Shown here: in pieces, positions 1-5,917 of the stretch
Position numbering within the stretch: the stretch's first letter is position 1
Layout of the letters: each line of letters starts with the position of its first letter
Assembly (NCBI GenBank): GCA_052389435.1
Contig: JBQTIB010000042.1
Location: 1 to 9,763, forward strand
Direction: 5' to 3'
Source of the DNA: JBQTKD01 sp052389435
Lineage (GTDB): Bacteria; Actinomycetota; Actinomycetes; Sporichthyales; Sporichthyaceae
DNA: 9,763 bases
Made by a program: the position numbers and the translations under genes
Notes under the pieces: generated by a model
Told to the model about the DNA's origin: nothing
The model's input: the letters and a program-made list of their open reading frames with translations, nothing else
Databases searched by the model: none

Positions 1-773
1 TCGACGAGGCCGGGCTGCGCACCCAGCGCTTCGCCGAGGCGAAGCCGAAGGGCTGCATCTTCGAATACGTGTACCTGGCCCGCCCGGACACCACGATCTC
101 CGGGCGCAACGTGCACGCCGCCCGCGCGGAGATGGGCCGCCAGCTCGCCCGCGAGGCCCCGATCGAGGCGGACCTGGTCATCGCGACCCCGGAGTCCGGA
201 ACGCCCGCGGCGATCGGCTACGCGCAGGAGAGCGGCATTCCGTACGCGCAGGGCCTGGTCAAGAACGCCTACGTCGGGCGCACGTTCATCCAGCCGTCGC
301 AGACGATCCGTCAGCTCGGCATCCGGCTCAAGCTCAACCCGCTGCGCGAGGTCATCGAGGGCAAGCGGCTGATCGTCGTCGACGACTCCATCGTCCGCGG
401 CAACACCCAGCGGGCCCTCGTGCGGATGCTGCGCGAGGCCGGCGCGCGCGAGGTGCACATCCGCATCTCCTCCCCGCCGGTGATGTGGCCGTGCTTCTAC
501 GGCATCGACTTCGCCACCCGCGCCGAGCTGATCGCCTCCGGTCTGACGACCGACGAGATCCGCGCGTCGGTCAATGCCGACTCCCTGGCCTACATCTCCC
601 TCGACGGCCTGATCGAGGCCACGACGGTCGCGCGGGAGCGGCTCTGCACCGCGTGCTTCACCGGCGACTACCCGATCGAACTGCCCGACCCGGCGATGCT
701 GGGCAAGGACCTCCTAGAGGCGCCGGCGGTCCAGCTGCCGACGCACGAGGTCCCCGAAGTCCCGACTCCGTGA
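1..773 (+). CDS. purF: Amidophosphoribosyltransferase, 3' part (5' end outside window)
   Basis: PurF catalyses the first committed step of de novo purine synthesis: PRPP plus glutamine gives phosphoribosylamine. About 256 codons are visible, with the first full codon at base 3; the N-terminal glutaminase domain lies before the window. What remains is the phosphoribosyltransferase domain. It carries the family signatures EYVYLARPDT, TPESGTPAAIGYA and VKNAYVGRTFIQ, and the PRPP-binding loop VVDDSIVRGN near bases 377-406. Cysteines in GCIFEY, WPCFYGID and LCTACF sit where the Bacillus-type enzyme binds its 4Fe-4S cluster, so an iron-sulfur form is likely (inferred from family knowledge). The last 35 or so residues are a variable Pro-rich tail. 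purM follows after about 146 bp. The product assignment is very secure. Confidence 0.97.
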   Translation, partial: DEAGLRTQRFAEAKPKGCIFEYVYLARPDTTISGRNVHAARAEMGRQLAREAPIEADLVIATPESGTPAAIGYAQESGIPYAQGLVKNAYVGRTFIQPSQTIRQLGIRLKLNPLREVIEGKRLIVVDDSIVRGNTQRALVRMLREAGAREVHIRISSPPVMWPCFYGIDFATRAELIASGLTTDEIRASVNADSLAYISLDGLIEATTVARERLCTACFTGDYPIELPDPAMLGKDLLEAPAVQLPTHEVPEVPTP

Positions 774-832
774 GCGGTTCGAGCCGCTGCGAGCGTGTCA
801 AGAGCCATGGCGCACGTCATCCGAGATGGCTC
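773..832. other. Inverted repeats just after purF
   Basis: A near-perfect 16-bp palindrome (AGCGG at 773-777, CCGCT at 784-788) overlaps the purF stop codon. It is followed by a second inverted repeat with perfect 7-bp arms, GAGCCAT at 802-808 and ATGGCTC at 826-832. These could fold in RNA as an attenuator or weak terminator between purF and purM, or could be protein-binding sites. No T-run follows, so termination is not certain. Confidence 0.35.
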
Positions 833-863
833 CACAAACCGGGACAATTCACCCGCTGGAGCA

Positions 864-890
864 ACCATTGAGGATGACATGCGCAATGGT
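864..890. promoter_or_regulatory. Inverted repeat upstream of purM
   Basis: Perfect 7-bp arms, ACCATTG (864-870) and CAATGGT (884-890), are separated by 13 nt and end about 30 bp before the purM start. The position suits an operator or a leader hairpin. No convincing -35/-10 pair is visible nearby, so its role is open. Confidence 0.3.
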
Positions 891-919
891 CGTGAACCGA
901 ACGTCAGGGAGTGTGCGCG

Positions 920-1990
920 GTGAGTGAAGGCATTACCTACGCCGCGGCGGGCGTGGACATCGAGGCCGGGGACCGGGCCGTCGAGCTGATGAAGGCCTCG
1001 GTGGCTCGGGCCTCTCGGCCGGAGGTGCTCGGCGGGCTCGGCGGGTTCGCCGGGCTGTTCCGCGCCGACGCGCTCAAGGACATGCACGCCCCGCTGCTCG
1101 CGACCGCAACCGACGGCGTCGGCACCAAGGTCGCCGTCGCGCAGCGGATGGACGTGCACGACACCGTCGGCATCGACCTCGTCGCGATGGTCATGGACGA
1201 CCTCGTCGTCTGCGGCGCCGAGCCGCTGTTCATGACCGACTACATCGCCTGCGGCAAGGTCGTCCCCGAGCGGATTGCGGCCATCGTGGCCGGCATCGCC
1301 GAGGGCTGCCGTCGGGCCGGGTGCGCGTTGATCGGCGGGGAGACCGCGGAACACCCCGGCCTGCTCGGGCCCGACGAGTACGACATCGCCGGCGCCGGGA
1401 CCGGCGTCGTGGACCAGCCGCGCCTGCTCGGCCCGCACAAGGTCCGCTCCGGCGACGCGGTGATCGCGATGGCCGCCTCCGGGCTGCACTCCAACGGGTA
1501 CTCCCTCGCGCGGCACGTGCTGTTCAACCACGCGGGCTGGGACGTCCACCGGCACGTCGACGAGCTCGGCCGCACCCTGGGCGAGGAGCTGCTCGAGCCC
1601 ACCCGCATCTACAGCCTCGACTGCCTGTCCCTGCTGCGCGCGGGCGACGGCGGTCCGGAGCTGGACGTGCACGCCTTCTGCCACGTCACCGGCGGCGGCC
1701 TCGCGGCCAACCTCGCCCGCGTCCTGCCGCCCGACGAGGACGCCGTCCTGCGCCGCGAAACCTGGACCCCGCCGACGATCTTCCAGCTCATCGGGAGCCT
1801 CGGATCGGTGGCGCAACTCGAACTCGAGCGGACGCTGAACATGGGCGTCGGCATGGTCGCGGTCGTCGCGCCCGACGACGCCGACGCGACGATCGCCCGC
1901 CTGGCCGCCCGCGGGCTGCCCGCGTGGGAGATCGGCGAGATCGTCGCCGGCAACGGCCTGTCCACCCTGACCGGTTCGCACCCCGCGTAG
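920..1990 (+). CDS. purM: Phosphoribosylformylglycinamidine cyclo-ligase (AIR synthetase)
   Basis: PurM closes the imidazole ring: FGAM plus ATP gives AIR, the fifth step of purine synthesis, in the cytoplasm. I chose GTG at 920 because GGGAG (907-911) lies 8 nt upstream; a GTG at 911 in the same frame would overlap that ribosome site. The product is 356 residues, the usual PurM length. Visible family motifs are TYAAAGVDIEAGD (6-18), the ATP-binding DGVGTK (65-70), VMDDLVVCGAEP (91-102), GGETAEHPG (139-147), ASGLHSNGYSLAR (186-198), HVTGGG (255-260) and LNMGVGM (306-312). It shares strand with purF, and the 146-bp gap with inverted repeats allows either co-transcription or separate control. 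A hairpin begins 4 nt after the stop. The frame is intact. Confidence 0.97.
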   Translation: MSEGITYAAAGVDIEAGDRAVELMKASVARASRPEVLGGLGGFAGLFRADALKDMHAPLLATATDGVGTKVAVAQRMDVHDTVGIDLVAMVMDDLVVCGAEPLFMTDYIACGKVVPERIAAIVAGIAEGCRRAGCALIGGETAEHPGLLGPDEYDIAGAGTGVVDQPRLLGPHKVRSGDAVIAMAASGLHSNGYSLARHVLFNHAGWDVHRHVDELGRTLGEELLEPTRIYSLDCLSLLRAGDGGPELDVHAFCHVTGGGLAANLARVLPPDEDAVLRRETWTPPTIFQLIGSLGSVAQLELERTLNMGVGMVAVVAPDDADATIARLAARGLPAWEIGEIVAGNGLSTLTGSHPA

Positions 1991-1994
1991 CGCC

Positions 1995-2028
1995 GGGCGG
2001 TCGGGTCGGAAGATCCGACGGGCCGCCC
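1995..2028. terminator. Hairpin terminator between purM and the convergent small secreted gene
   Basis: GGGCGG (1995-2000) pairs with CCGCCC (2023-2028), and inside it GTCGGA (2005-2010) pairs with TCCGAC (2014-2019) around an AGA loop. It starts 4 nt after the purM stop. The gene at 2083-2382 converges on it, so it may act in both directions. There is no T-run, which is common in high-GC actinobacteria. Confidence 0.6.
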
Positions 2029-2082
2029 CGCGGCCGATGCACCGCGGAGCGACCCGACGTCGATGAACCCTCGGCAGTGCTG

Positions 2083-2382
2083 TTACCAGGGTCCGTAGGG
2101 TCCGGGGTAGTACTGCGGCGCGCTGTGTCCGTACGGTCCGTTCTCGCCGTAGAAGCGGCCGTCGCGGTCCCAGTCCCGGTCCCGGTCGCCGCCCCGGCGG
2201 CGCTGGTCGATGCCGTAGCAGTCGGGGTCCGGGCCCGGCTGGCCGGTGACGGCACCGAAGTTGCCCGTGCAGTCGTTCTCGTCCGGGTAGTGGTTGGCCC
2301 CGGCCGGCGACTGCCCCAGGGCCAGCACCAACGGCACGACGAGGGCGACCGCGCAGGCGGTTCTGACCAACGTGACGGGCAT
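2083..2382 (-). CDS. Small secreted protein, Asp/Arg-rich and Tyr/Pro/Gly-rich
   Basis: This 99-residue protein is of no family I recognise. The ATG at 2382 has GGAGAGG about 8 nt upstream. Residues 1-29 form a Sec signal peptide: a short n-region with one Arg, a hydrophobic stretch of about 15 residues and a likely cut at AGA before Asn30. The mature part of about 70 residues has two cysteines (38 and 55) that could form a disulfide, an alternating Arg/Asp run (RDRDWDRDGR, 67-76) and a tail rich in Tyr, Pro and Gly ending in PYGPW. It ends in TAA. A good promoter lies about 160 nt upstream, so it is probably its own transcription unit. It could be a cell-surface or matrix protein (inference only). 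Confidence 0.75.
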   Translation of the reverse strand: MPVTLVRTACAVALVVPLVLALGQSPAGANHYPDENDCTGNFGAVTGQPGPDPDCYGIDQRRRGGDRDRDWDRDGRFYGENGPYGHSAPQYYPGPYGPW

Positions 2383-2546
2383 GTGCGTGTCCTCTCCTCA
2401 GGCGGCCTCGCGAAATCGCGCGGCCGTACTGTTGGGCAACCCGCACCGACCGTCGACAGGCTCCTGACCTGCGACGACGTGGATTCCGCGGCCGCGGGCC
2501 GTGACGTTCGGCCCGGGCGAAACGGTGCGAATCGCGCCTCAGTCAG
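2383..2546 (-). other. Long 5' leader of the small secreted gene
   Basis: If the promoter at 2547-2575 is real, the transcript has an untranslated leader of about 155-160 nt. It is GC-rich and contains short self-complementary stretches such as cggcccgcggccgcgg on the minus strand. I compared it by eye with the ydaO-type c-di-AMP and cobalamin riboswitch motifs and saw no match. No small ORF with a good ribosome site stands out. The rest of the gap, up to 2686, shows no gene that I can support. Confidence 0.35.
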
Positions 2547-2575
2547 GTTGTAGATACGCGGTCGGGGTCGGTCAA
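2547..2575 (-). promoter_or_regulatory. Sigma-70-type promoter for the small secreted gene
   Basis: Reading the minus strand, TTGACC (2575-2570) is followed by a 17-bp spacer and TACAAC (2552-2547). This is close to the actinobacterial housekeeping pattern. Transcription would start near 2540, about 158 nt before the ATG. Confidence 0.5.
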
Positions 2576-2686
2576 GAAACCCGTGCCGGACCAAGATCGC
2601 CGCACAGCGTGAAACTGCCGGTCGTCACGTCGAAGTGATGACTTTTGGCATGGCCGACGCCGGGCCCCGCCCGCGGTCGAGAGCGG

Positions 2687-2727
2687 GCATGGCGAAGCCC
2701 CGGCGCTCGGCGCCGGGGCTTCGATGC
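2687..2727 (-). terminator. Strong hairpin terminator after the DUF3073 gene
   Basis: A perfect 14-bp stem, 2693-2706 with 2710-2723 (CGAAGCCCCGGCGC with its complement), closes on a TCG loop. Four more pairs (GCAT 2687-2690 with ATGC 2724-2727) extend it past a two-base bulge. It lies 13 nt beyond the DUF3073 stop. There is no T-run, but the stem is very stable. Confidence 0.75.
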
Positions 2728-2740
2728 CTGGTCCCGCGGA

Positions 2741-2977
2741 CTAACCGGAACGACGCTCGTCGGCGAAGTCCTGGTCGTCGTCCTCGACGTACTTGGCGTA
2801 CGGGTCGTCCTCGTCGGGACCCTCGTCGCCGTCGTCCGCGACGTGCGCCGTGGACGTAGTGCCATCGCTGTGGTGAACGAGTTCGGCCCGCAGACGATCG
2901 AGGTCGGTCCCGCCGGAGCTGTACTTCAGCTCGCGAGCGACCTTCGTCTGCTTGGCCTTGGCTCGGCCGCGCCCCAT
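2741..2977 (-). CDS. DUF3073 family protein
   Basis: This is a 78-residue protein of the actinobacterial DUF3073 family, whose function is unknown to me. The N-terminal half is the family signature: MGRGRAKAKQTKVARELKYS followed by a TDLDRLRAEL stretch at 24-33. The first 20 residues are strongly basic. The C-terminal half (48-72) is acidic, with many Asp and Glu and the short YAKYVEDDD segment. Such charge segregation fits nucleic-acid or protein contact, but that is inference. The ATG at 2977 has GGAGGGGG about 7 nt upstream. It lies 172 bp downstream of vdh on the same strand and ends at a strong hairpin. The same order, purM, DUF3073, vdh, is recalled from Streptomyces. Confidence 0.9.
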   Translation of the reverse strand: MGRGRAKAKQTKVARELKYSSGGTDLDRLRAELVHHSDGTTSTAHVADDGDEGPDEDDPYAKYVEDDDQDFADERRSG

Positions 2978-3087
2978 GGCTCGACCCCCTCCGAGGATGA
3001 TCCAGATCCGTCGTACGCCTACGCGGACCGTCGACCCGACAAATACGACCGGCAGGGTGCAACCCGAGCCGGCCGCTTGCTGTCGCT

Positions 3088-3110
3088 AACGGTACCCCGT
3101 CGCGACCGTT
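3088..3110 (-). terminator. Weak hairpin between vdh and the DUF3073 gene
   Basis: AACGGT (3088-3093) and ACCGTT (3105-3110) form a perfect 6-bp inverted repeat about 40 nt past the vdh stop. It could be a weak vdh terminator or part of the DUF3073 leader. A second short inverted repeat, GTGAC-CC-GTCAC (3131-3142), sits between it and vdh and looks more like a protein-binding site. Confidence 0.3.
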
Positions 3111-3149
3111 GTGTGGTGCCTACCCGGCCAGTGACCCGTCACAACGCCC

Positions 3150-4268
3150 CTACGCACGCTCCGGCAGCAGAATTCCCCGCAGACGCCCCACTTCGGCGAT
3201 GCGCCGTTCGGCGAGCCGATCGGCGGCGACGGCGGGCGGCACGCCGTCCGCGTCGGCGATCGCCAGGACCCGCTTGGTGGTGTCGTAGATGCCGCCGGCG
3301 CGGGCCTTGGCCCGGGCGAAGTCGAACCCGCCGCGACGACGGCCGTAGAACTCGTCGGCGACCTGGATGACCCCGCCCGCGTTCACCAGGTAGTCGGGGG
3401 CGTAGAGCACCCCGCGGTCGGCCAGGATCTTCTCGATTCCGGGGTGGGCCAACTGGTTGTTCGCCCCGCCGCACACGATCCGGGCGCTGAGCGCGGCCAC
3501 CGAGGCGTCGTTCAGCGCCCCGCCCAGGGCACAGGGGGCGTAGACGTCCAGGTCCGCCCCGATCAGCATCTCGGTGTCCGCGACCACCCGGGCCTGCGGC
3601 CAACGCGCCTGCACCGCGGCCAGCGCCGCGCCGGAGACGTCGGTGACCAGCACCTCCGCTCCCTCCGCGGTCAGGTGCTCCACCAGGTGCATGCCGACCT
3701 TGCCGACGCCTGCGACGCCGACGCGGCGCCCCTGCAGGGACGGCTCGCCCCAGGCGTGCTCGGCGCAGGCGCGCATCCCCTGGTACACGCCCCAGGCGGT
3801 CAGGATCGAAGAGTCGCCCGCTCCCCCGTGCTCGGTGGTGCGGCCGGTCGCGAACTCGGTCTCCCGCGCCACCAGGTCCATGTCCGCCGGGTAGGTGCCG
3901 ACGTCGCAGGCGGTGACGTAGCGCCCGCCGAGGGAGTCCACGAACCGGCCGTAGGCCCGCAGCAGGGCCTCGGAGCGCAACTGGGCCGGGTCGCCGACGA
4001 CGGCGGCCTTGCCGCCGCCGTGGTCCAGGCCCGCGAGCGCGTTCTTGTAGGTCATGCTCCGGGCCAGGCGCAGCACGTCGGCCAGGGCCGCCGCCGTGCT
4101 CGGATAGGGAAGGAACCGCGTTCCGCCGAGCGCCGGCCCGAGGGCGGTGGACCCGATCGCGACGATGGCCTGCAGGCCGCTGTCCGGGTCCCGGCAGAAC
4201 ACCACCTGCTCGTAGGACGCCTCCGCGCCCAGCAGCACCTCGACGTCCGGACCTGCGCCTTCGACCAT
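3150..4268 (-). CDS. vdh: Valine/leucine dehydrogenase (Glu/Leu/Phe/Val dehydrogenase family)
   Basis: The enzyme is an NAD-dependent branched-chain amino acid dehydrogenase: valine or leucine gives the 2-oxo acid, ammonium and NADH. In actinobacteria it feeds branched-chain precursors and supports growth on amino acids. I set the start at ATG 4268 because GGGAGG lies 5 nt upstream and the family alignment begins near there; an upstream in-frame start at 4427 would add 53 low-complexity residues. The 372 residues fit the family (about 364 in Streptomyces). Key motifs are ALGPALGGTRF (42-52), MTYKNALAG (72-80), the catalytic GLDHGGGK with Lys87, TACDVGTYPADMD (119-131), the Rossmann loop AGVGKVG (186-192) with Asp210 after the second strand, APCALGGALND (244-254) and NAGGVIQVADE (296-306). 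A short Arg-rich insert, YGRRRGGF (308-315), looks unusual. Confidence 0.93.
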   Translation of the reverse strand: MVEGAGPDVEVLLGAEASYEQVVFCRDPDSGLQAIVAIGSTALGPALGGTRFLPYPSTAAALADVLRLARSMTYKNALAGLDHGGGKAAVVGDPAQLRSEALLRAYGRFVDSLGGRYVTACDVGTYPADMDLVARETEFATGRTTEHGGAGDSSILTAWGVYQGMRACAEHAWGEPSLQGRRVGVAGVGKVGMHLVEHLTAEGAEVLVTDVSGAALAAVQARWPQARVVADTEMLIGADLDVYAPCALGGALNDASVAALSARIVCGGANNQLAHPGIEKILADRGVLYAPDYLVNAGGVIQVADEFYGRRRGGFDFARAKARAGGIYDTTKRVLAIADADGVPPAVAADRLAERRIAEVGRLRGILLPERA

Positions 4269-4399
4269 GGCGGCCTCCCGATTCGAGGGTAGCCACCCCG
4301 GCACGACCGCGTCCGCCGGTCTCGAGCCGTCGGACGGCGCCGCGGGCGCGGGCGAGCCGGCGGGCCGGCGGGCCACAGCGGGCGTGGGACGATCCCGAC
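4269..4399. promoter_or_regulatory. Divergent intergenic region, vdh and hypothetical gene
   Basis: This 131-bp, very GC-rich gap must carry promoters for both divergent genes. On the minus strand TACCCT (4291-4286) could be the vdh -10, about 17 bp before the ATG, but no -35 is recognisable. No clear promoter is visible for the plus-strand gene. The 4360-4375 stretch holds short CCGGCGGG direct repeats of doubtful meaning. Confidence 0.3.
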
Positions 4400-5227
4400 G
4401 TGCCCGGGCTGCCCTTCCTCGCCGCACTGCGGGTCTACGAACCCGTGGAGGCCCTCGGGCCGGAGTTCGCGGACTGGGCCGACCGACTCGGCTCCCCGCA
4501 GGCCGACCCGAACCTCGCCCCGGCCCTGGAGCGCGAGGCGGCGTTGCGACGTATGGTGGCTGTCCCGCCGCTCCCGGCCCCGACCCCCGAGCCCGGCGAT
4601 CTCCTATTGATCAATGTCGACGGTCGTCAATTGGGTGCGCCCACTCGGGTGTCGTTGCGCTGTTGGAAAGCATTGGAAGATCTTCGAAAGAACACTTTCG
4701 AACCCCTCCTGGGTGCATTCTTCCCGCGTTCGACAATCGATCAAGCGGGCCGGGATTTCGCTGCCTGGCGCGCGGCGAATCCCACAGCGGTTCCACATAT
4801 TCGATCAAGGCCGTGGCAGGTTCCGCTTTCGTGGTTCGCGCCGTTCTCGGCCGCAGACCGCGAGGCGGTCGCCTCGCCGGCGGCATCTCGAACGCGGTAC
4901 CGCACGCCCCTTCCGCACGCCCGGCGCCGCGTGGCGCGGAGCCTGACGGTGCTGCGGCGGACGCTCTCGGAGGATCCGCTGGTCGAGGCCGTCGCGGAGA
5001 TCGGCCGTTGGCTGGAGTGCTTTCACCCCGACGCAGTCCTGGAGTTGGACTACTGCGGACTGGCCTCGCTGGGCCCTGCGTCCGAGGGCGAAGCGGACGA
5101 ATCCGCGGCCGAGGTCCAGCGCGCCCTCGCGGCCCTCGCGGCCTCGGACGCCGAACTCGCTGTCCAGACATACGCCCGTTTGGTGAAACGCTGGAGATGT
5201 TACGCCGAATACGCACATTTCAGTTGA
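4400..5227 (+). CDS. Conserved hypothetical protein between vdh and bldC
   Basis: This 275-residue soluble protein has no function I can name. The GTG at 4400 is the likely start; the ribosome site is weak. No signal peptide or membrane segment is seen. A short hydrophobic opening (PFLAALRVYEPVEAL, 5-19) is followed by a Pro-rich linker (56-66), a central part with INVDGRQLG (71-79) and many aromatics (for example WQVPLSWFAPF, 139-149), an Arg-rich stretch (164-187), then mostly helical sequence ending in WRCYAEYAHFS. A gene of similar size is recalled at the same place in Streptomyces, so this is probably a core actinobacterial protein. The stretch 4600-4830 is clearly less GC-rich than the rest and uses codons such as TTG, CTA, GAA, AAA and GCA. 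The bldC promoter -35 overlaps its stop codon. Confidence 0.8.
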   Translation: MPGLPFLAALRVYEPVEALGPEFADWADRLGSPQADPNLAPALEREAALRRMVAVPPLPAPTPEPGDLLLINVDGRQLGAPTRVSLRCWKALEDLRKNTFEPLLGAFFPRSTIDQAGRDFAAWRAANPTAVPHIRSRPWQVPLSWFAPFSAADREAVASPAASRTRYRTPLPHARRRVARSLTVLRRTLSEDPLVEAVAEIGRWLECFHPDAVLELDYCGLASLGPASEGEADESAAEVQRALAALAASDAELAVQTYARLVKRWRCYAEYAHFS

Positions 5228-5251
5228 CCCATCGCGGGCCAAAGGTACTCT
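5224..5251 (+). promoter_or_regulatory. Promoter of bldC, overlapping the upstream stop codon
   Basis: TTGACC (5224-5229), a 16-bp spacer and TACTCT (5246-5251) match the housekeeping sigma pattern well. The TGA of the preceding gene (5225-5227) lies inside the -35 box. The start of transcription would be near 5258, leaving a leader of about 208 nt before bldC. Confidence 0.6.
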
Positions 5252-5257
5252 CACAGA

Positions 5258-5466
5258 CAGACTTGGTCAGAGCGGTCAGTTCCTCCTCCGGGAACGAACC
5301 GCTGGAAACCGGTTCTCGGGAAGGCCGGCATCACCCGTTCGGTTGATGGGGTGCCGGCCGGACGTCCGAGTCGAAATGATCCGGTCGGACCATTTCGGAC
5401 ATCCGTCTCCTGAGGCAACATCTTGTTCACGAGACGACACAAGGTCGCTCGACTAGGAGGCCCGCC
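5258..5466 (+). other. Structured 5' leader of bldC
   Basis: The leader holds three successive inverted repeats. The first is GAACCG/CGGTTC (5296-5301 and 5310-5315). The second is GGCCGGCA/TGCCGGCC (5323-5330 and 5352-5359), with an alternative inner helix ATCA/TGAT (5330-5333 and 5344-5347). The third is CGAAATG/CATTTCG (5372-5378 and 5391-5397), with inner TCC/GGA pairing and a GGTC loop. The 10-bp palindrome CGGACGTCCG lies at 5359-5368. The second could also terminate read-through from the upstream gene. The ribosome site AGGAGG (5455-5460) is strong and outside these hairpins. I recognise no known riboswitch class. Confidence 0.45.
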
Positions 5467-5682
5467 ATGAACGCTCACTCGCCCGACACCGAGGCTCTGC
5501 TCACGCCCGCCGAGGTTGCCACCATGTTCCGCGTCGACCCGAAGACCGTCACCCGTTGGGCGAAGGCCGGGAAGCTCACCTCGATCCGCACCCTCGGCGG
5601 TCACCGTCGCTACCGCGAGTCCGAGGTGCGTCAGCTCCTCGCCGGCACCATCCCGCAGCAGGCCGCCCGCTTCGACAACTGA
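5467..5682 (+). CDS. bldC: Developmental regulator BldC, MerR-like DNA-binding protein
   Basis: BldC is a small MerR-like DNA-binding protein with no effector domain. In Streptomyces it binds direct repeats and delays entry into development, and it is also found in many non-sporulating actinobacteria. The 71 residues contain the helix-turn-helix LLTPAEVATMFRVDPKTVTR (11-30) and the wing GGHRRYRE (44-51), which look almost the same as the Streptomyces protein as I recall it. Only the ends differ: the N-terminal NAHSPDTEA and the C-terminal TIPQQAARFDN. The ATG at 5467 has AGGAGG 6 nt upstream, the best ribosome site in the window. It has its own promoter and a long leader, and is followed by a strong hairpin with a T-run at 5793-5852. 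Confidence 0.96.
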   Translation: MNAHSPDTEALLTPAEVATMFRVDPKTVTRWAKAGKLTSIRTLGGHRRYRESEVRQLLAGTIPQQAARFDN

Positions 5683-5758
5683 CTCCTCCGCCGGCCTCCG
5701 GCTCCCGCCCGCCGCGGTGAGCCAGGGTCGTTGAAGGGCAGTGTCGACGGACGGCAGG

Positions 5759-5776
5759 TGCCTCGCGTGCGAGGCA
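5759..5776 (+). other. Perfect inverted repeat in the bldC 3' region
   Basis: TGCCTCGC (5759-5766) and GCGAGGCA (5769-5776) are perfect complements separated by GT, so the RNA would form a 7-bp stem with a 4-nt loop. It lies 76 nt past the bldC stop. No T-run follows. It may be part of the larger structured 3' region described next. Confidence 0.45.
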
Positions 5777-5792
5777 AGGGGCGCAAGGCGTT

Positions 5793-5852
5793 ATGGCGAG
5801 ATCCCGGGACCGACTCCCTCGTGGGGCTGGTTGCCGGGATTCCGCCATTTTT
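5793..5852 (+). terminator. Long hairpin with T-run after bldC
   Basis: Bases 5793-5807 pair with 5834-5848 over 15 positions with a single A-C mismatch and one G-U pair. ACC (5809-5811) with GGT (5829-5831), and CCC (5816-5818) with GGG (5823-5825) around a TCGT loop, continue the stem. The run TTTTT (5848-5852) begins at its last base. This reads as an intrinsic plus-strand terminator with an unusually long stem, or as the 3' end of a small RNA. The flanking 5683-5917 stretch holds no gene that I can support. Confidence 0.6.
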
Positions 5853-5872
5853 CGGCGCCGGGGCACAGCGGA

Positions 5873-5905
5873 CGCCTCGCCCGAGCCGACGGCCCGGGCG
5901 AGGCG
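5873..5905 (-). terminator. Terminator of the LytR_C gene
   Basis: CGCCTCGCCCG (5873-5883) and CGGGCGAGGCG (5895-5905) make a perfect 11-bp stem, extended by GCC/GGC around a GAC loop. It lies 12 nt past the stop of the minus-strand gene at 5918 and could also stop transcription coming from bldC. Confidence 0.7.
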
Positions 5906-5917
5906 GAGAACCGTTGC

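Noticed and set aside
668..2446. 592-codon open frame on the minus strand across purF end, purM and the small secreted gene
   Set aside because: It is antisense to the secure purM frame and consists of Arg/Gly/Ala-rich low-complexity sequence, as expected from high-GC DNA read out of phase.
2383..2546. c-di-AMP (ydaO) or cobalamin riboswitch in the leader of the small secreted gene
   Set aside because: The conserved sequence blocks that I remember for these classes are not there; only generic GC-rich stems are seen.
1321..2553. 410-codon plus-strand frame overlapping purM in another phase
   Set aside because: Arg/Ala-rich shadow of purM and of the opposite small gene; no domain and no ribosome site.
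4269..4427. N-terminal extension of vdh by 53 residues
   Set aside because: The added sequence is Arg/Pro/Ala-rich with no family match, while the internal ATG at 4268 has a good ribosome site and gives the usual length.
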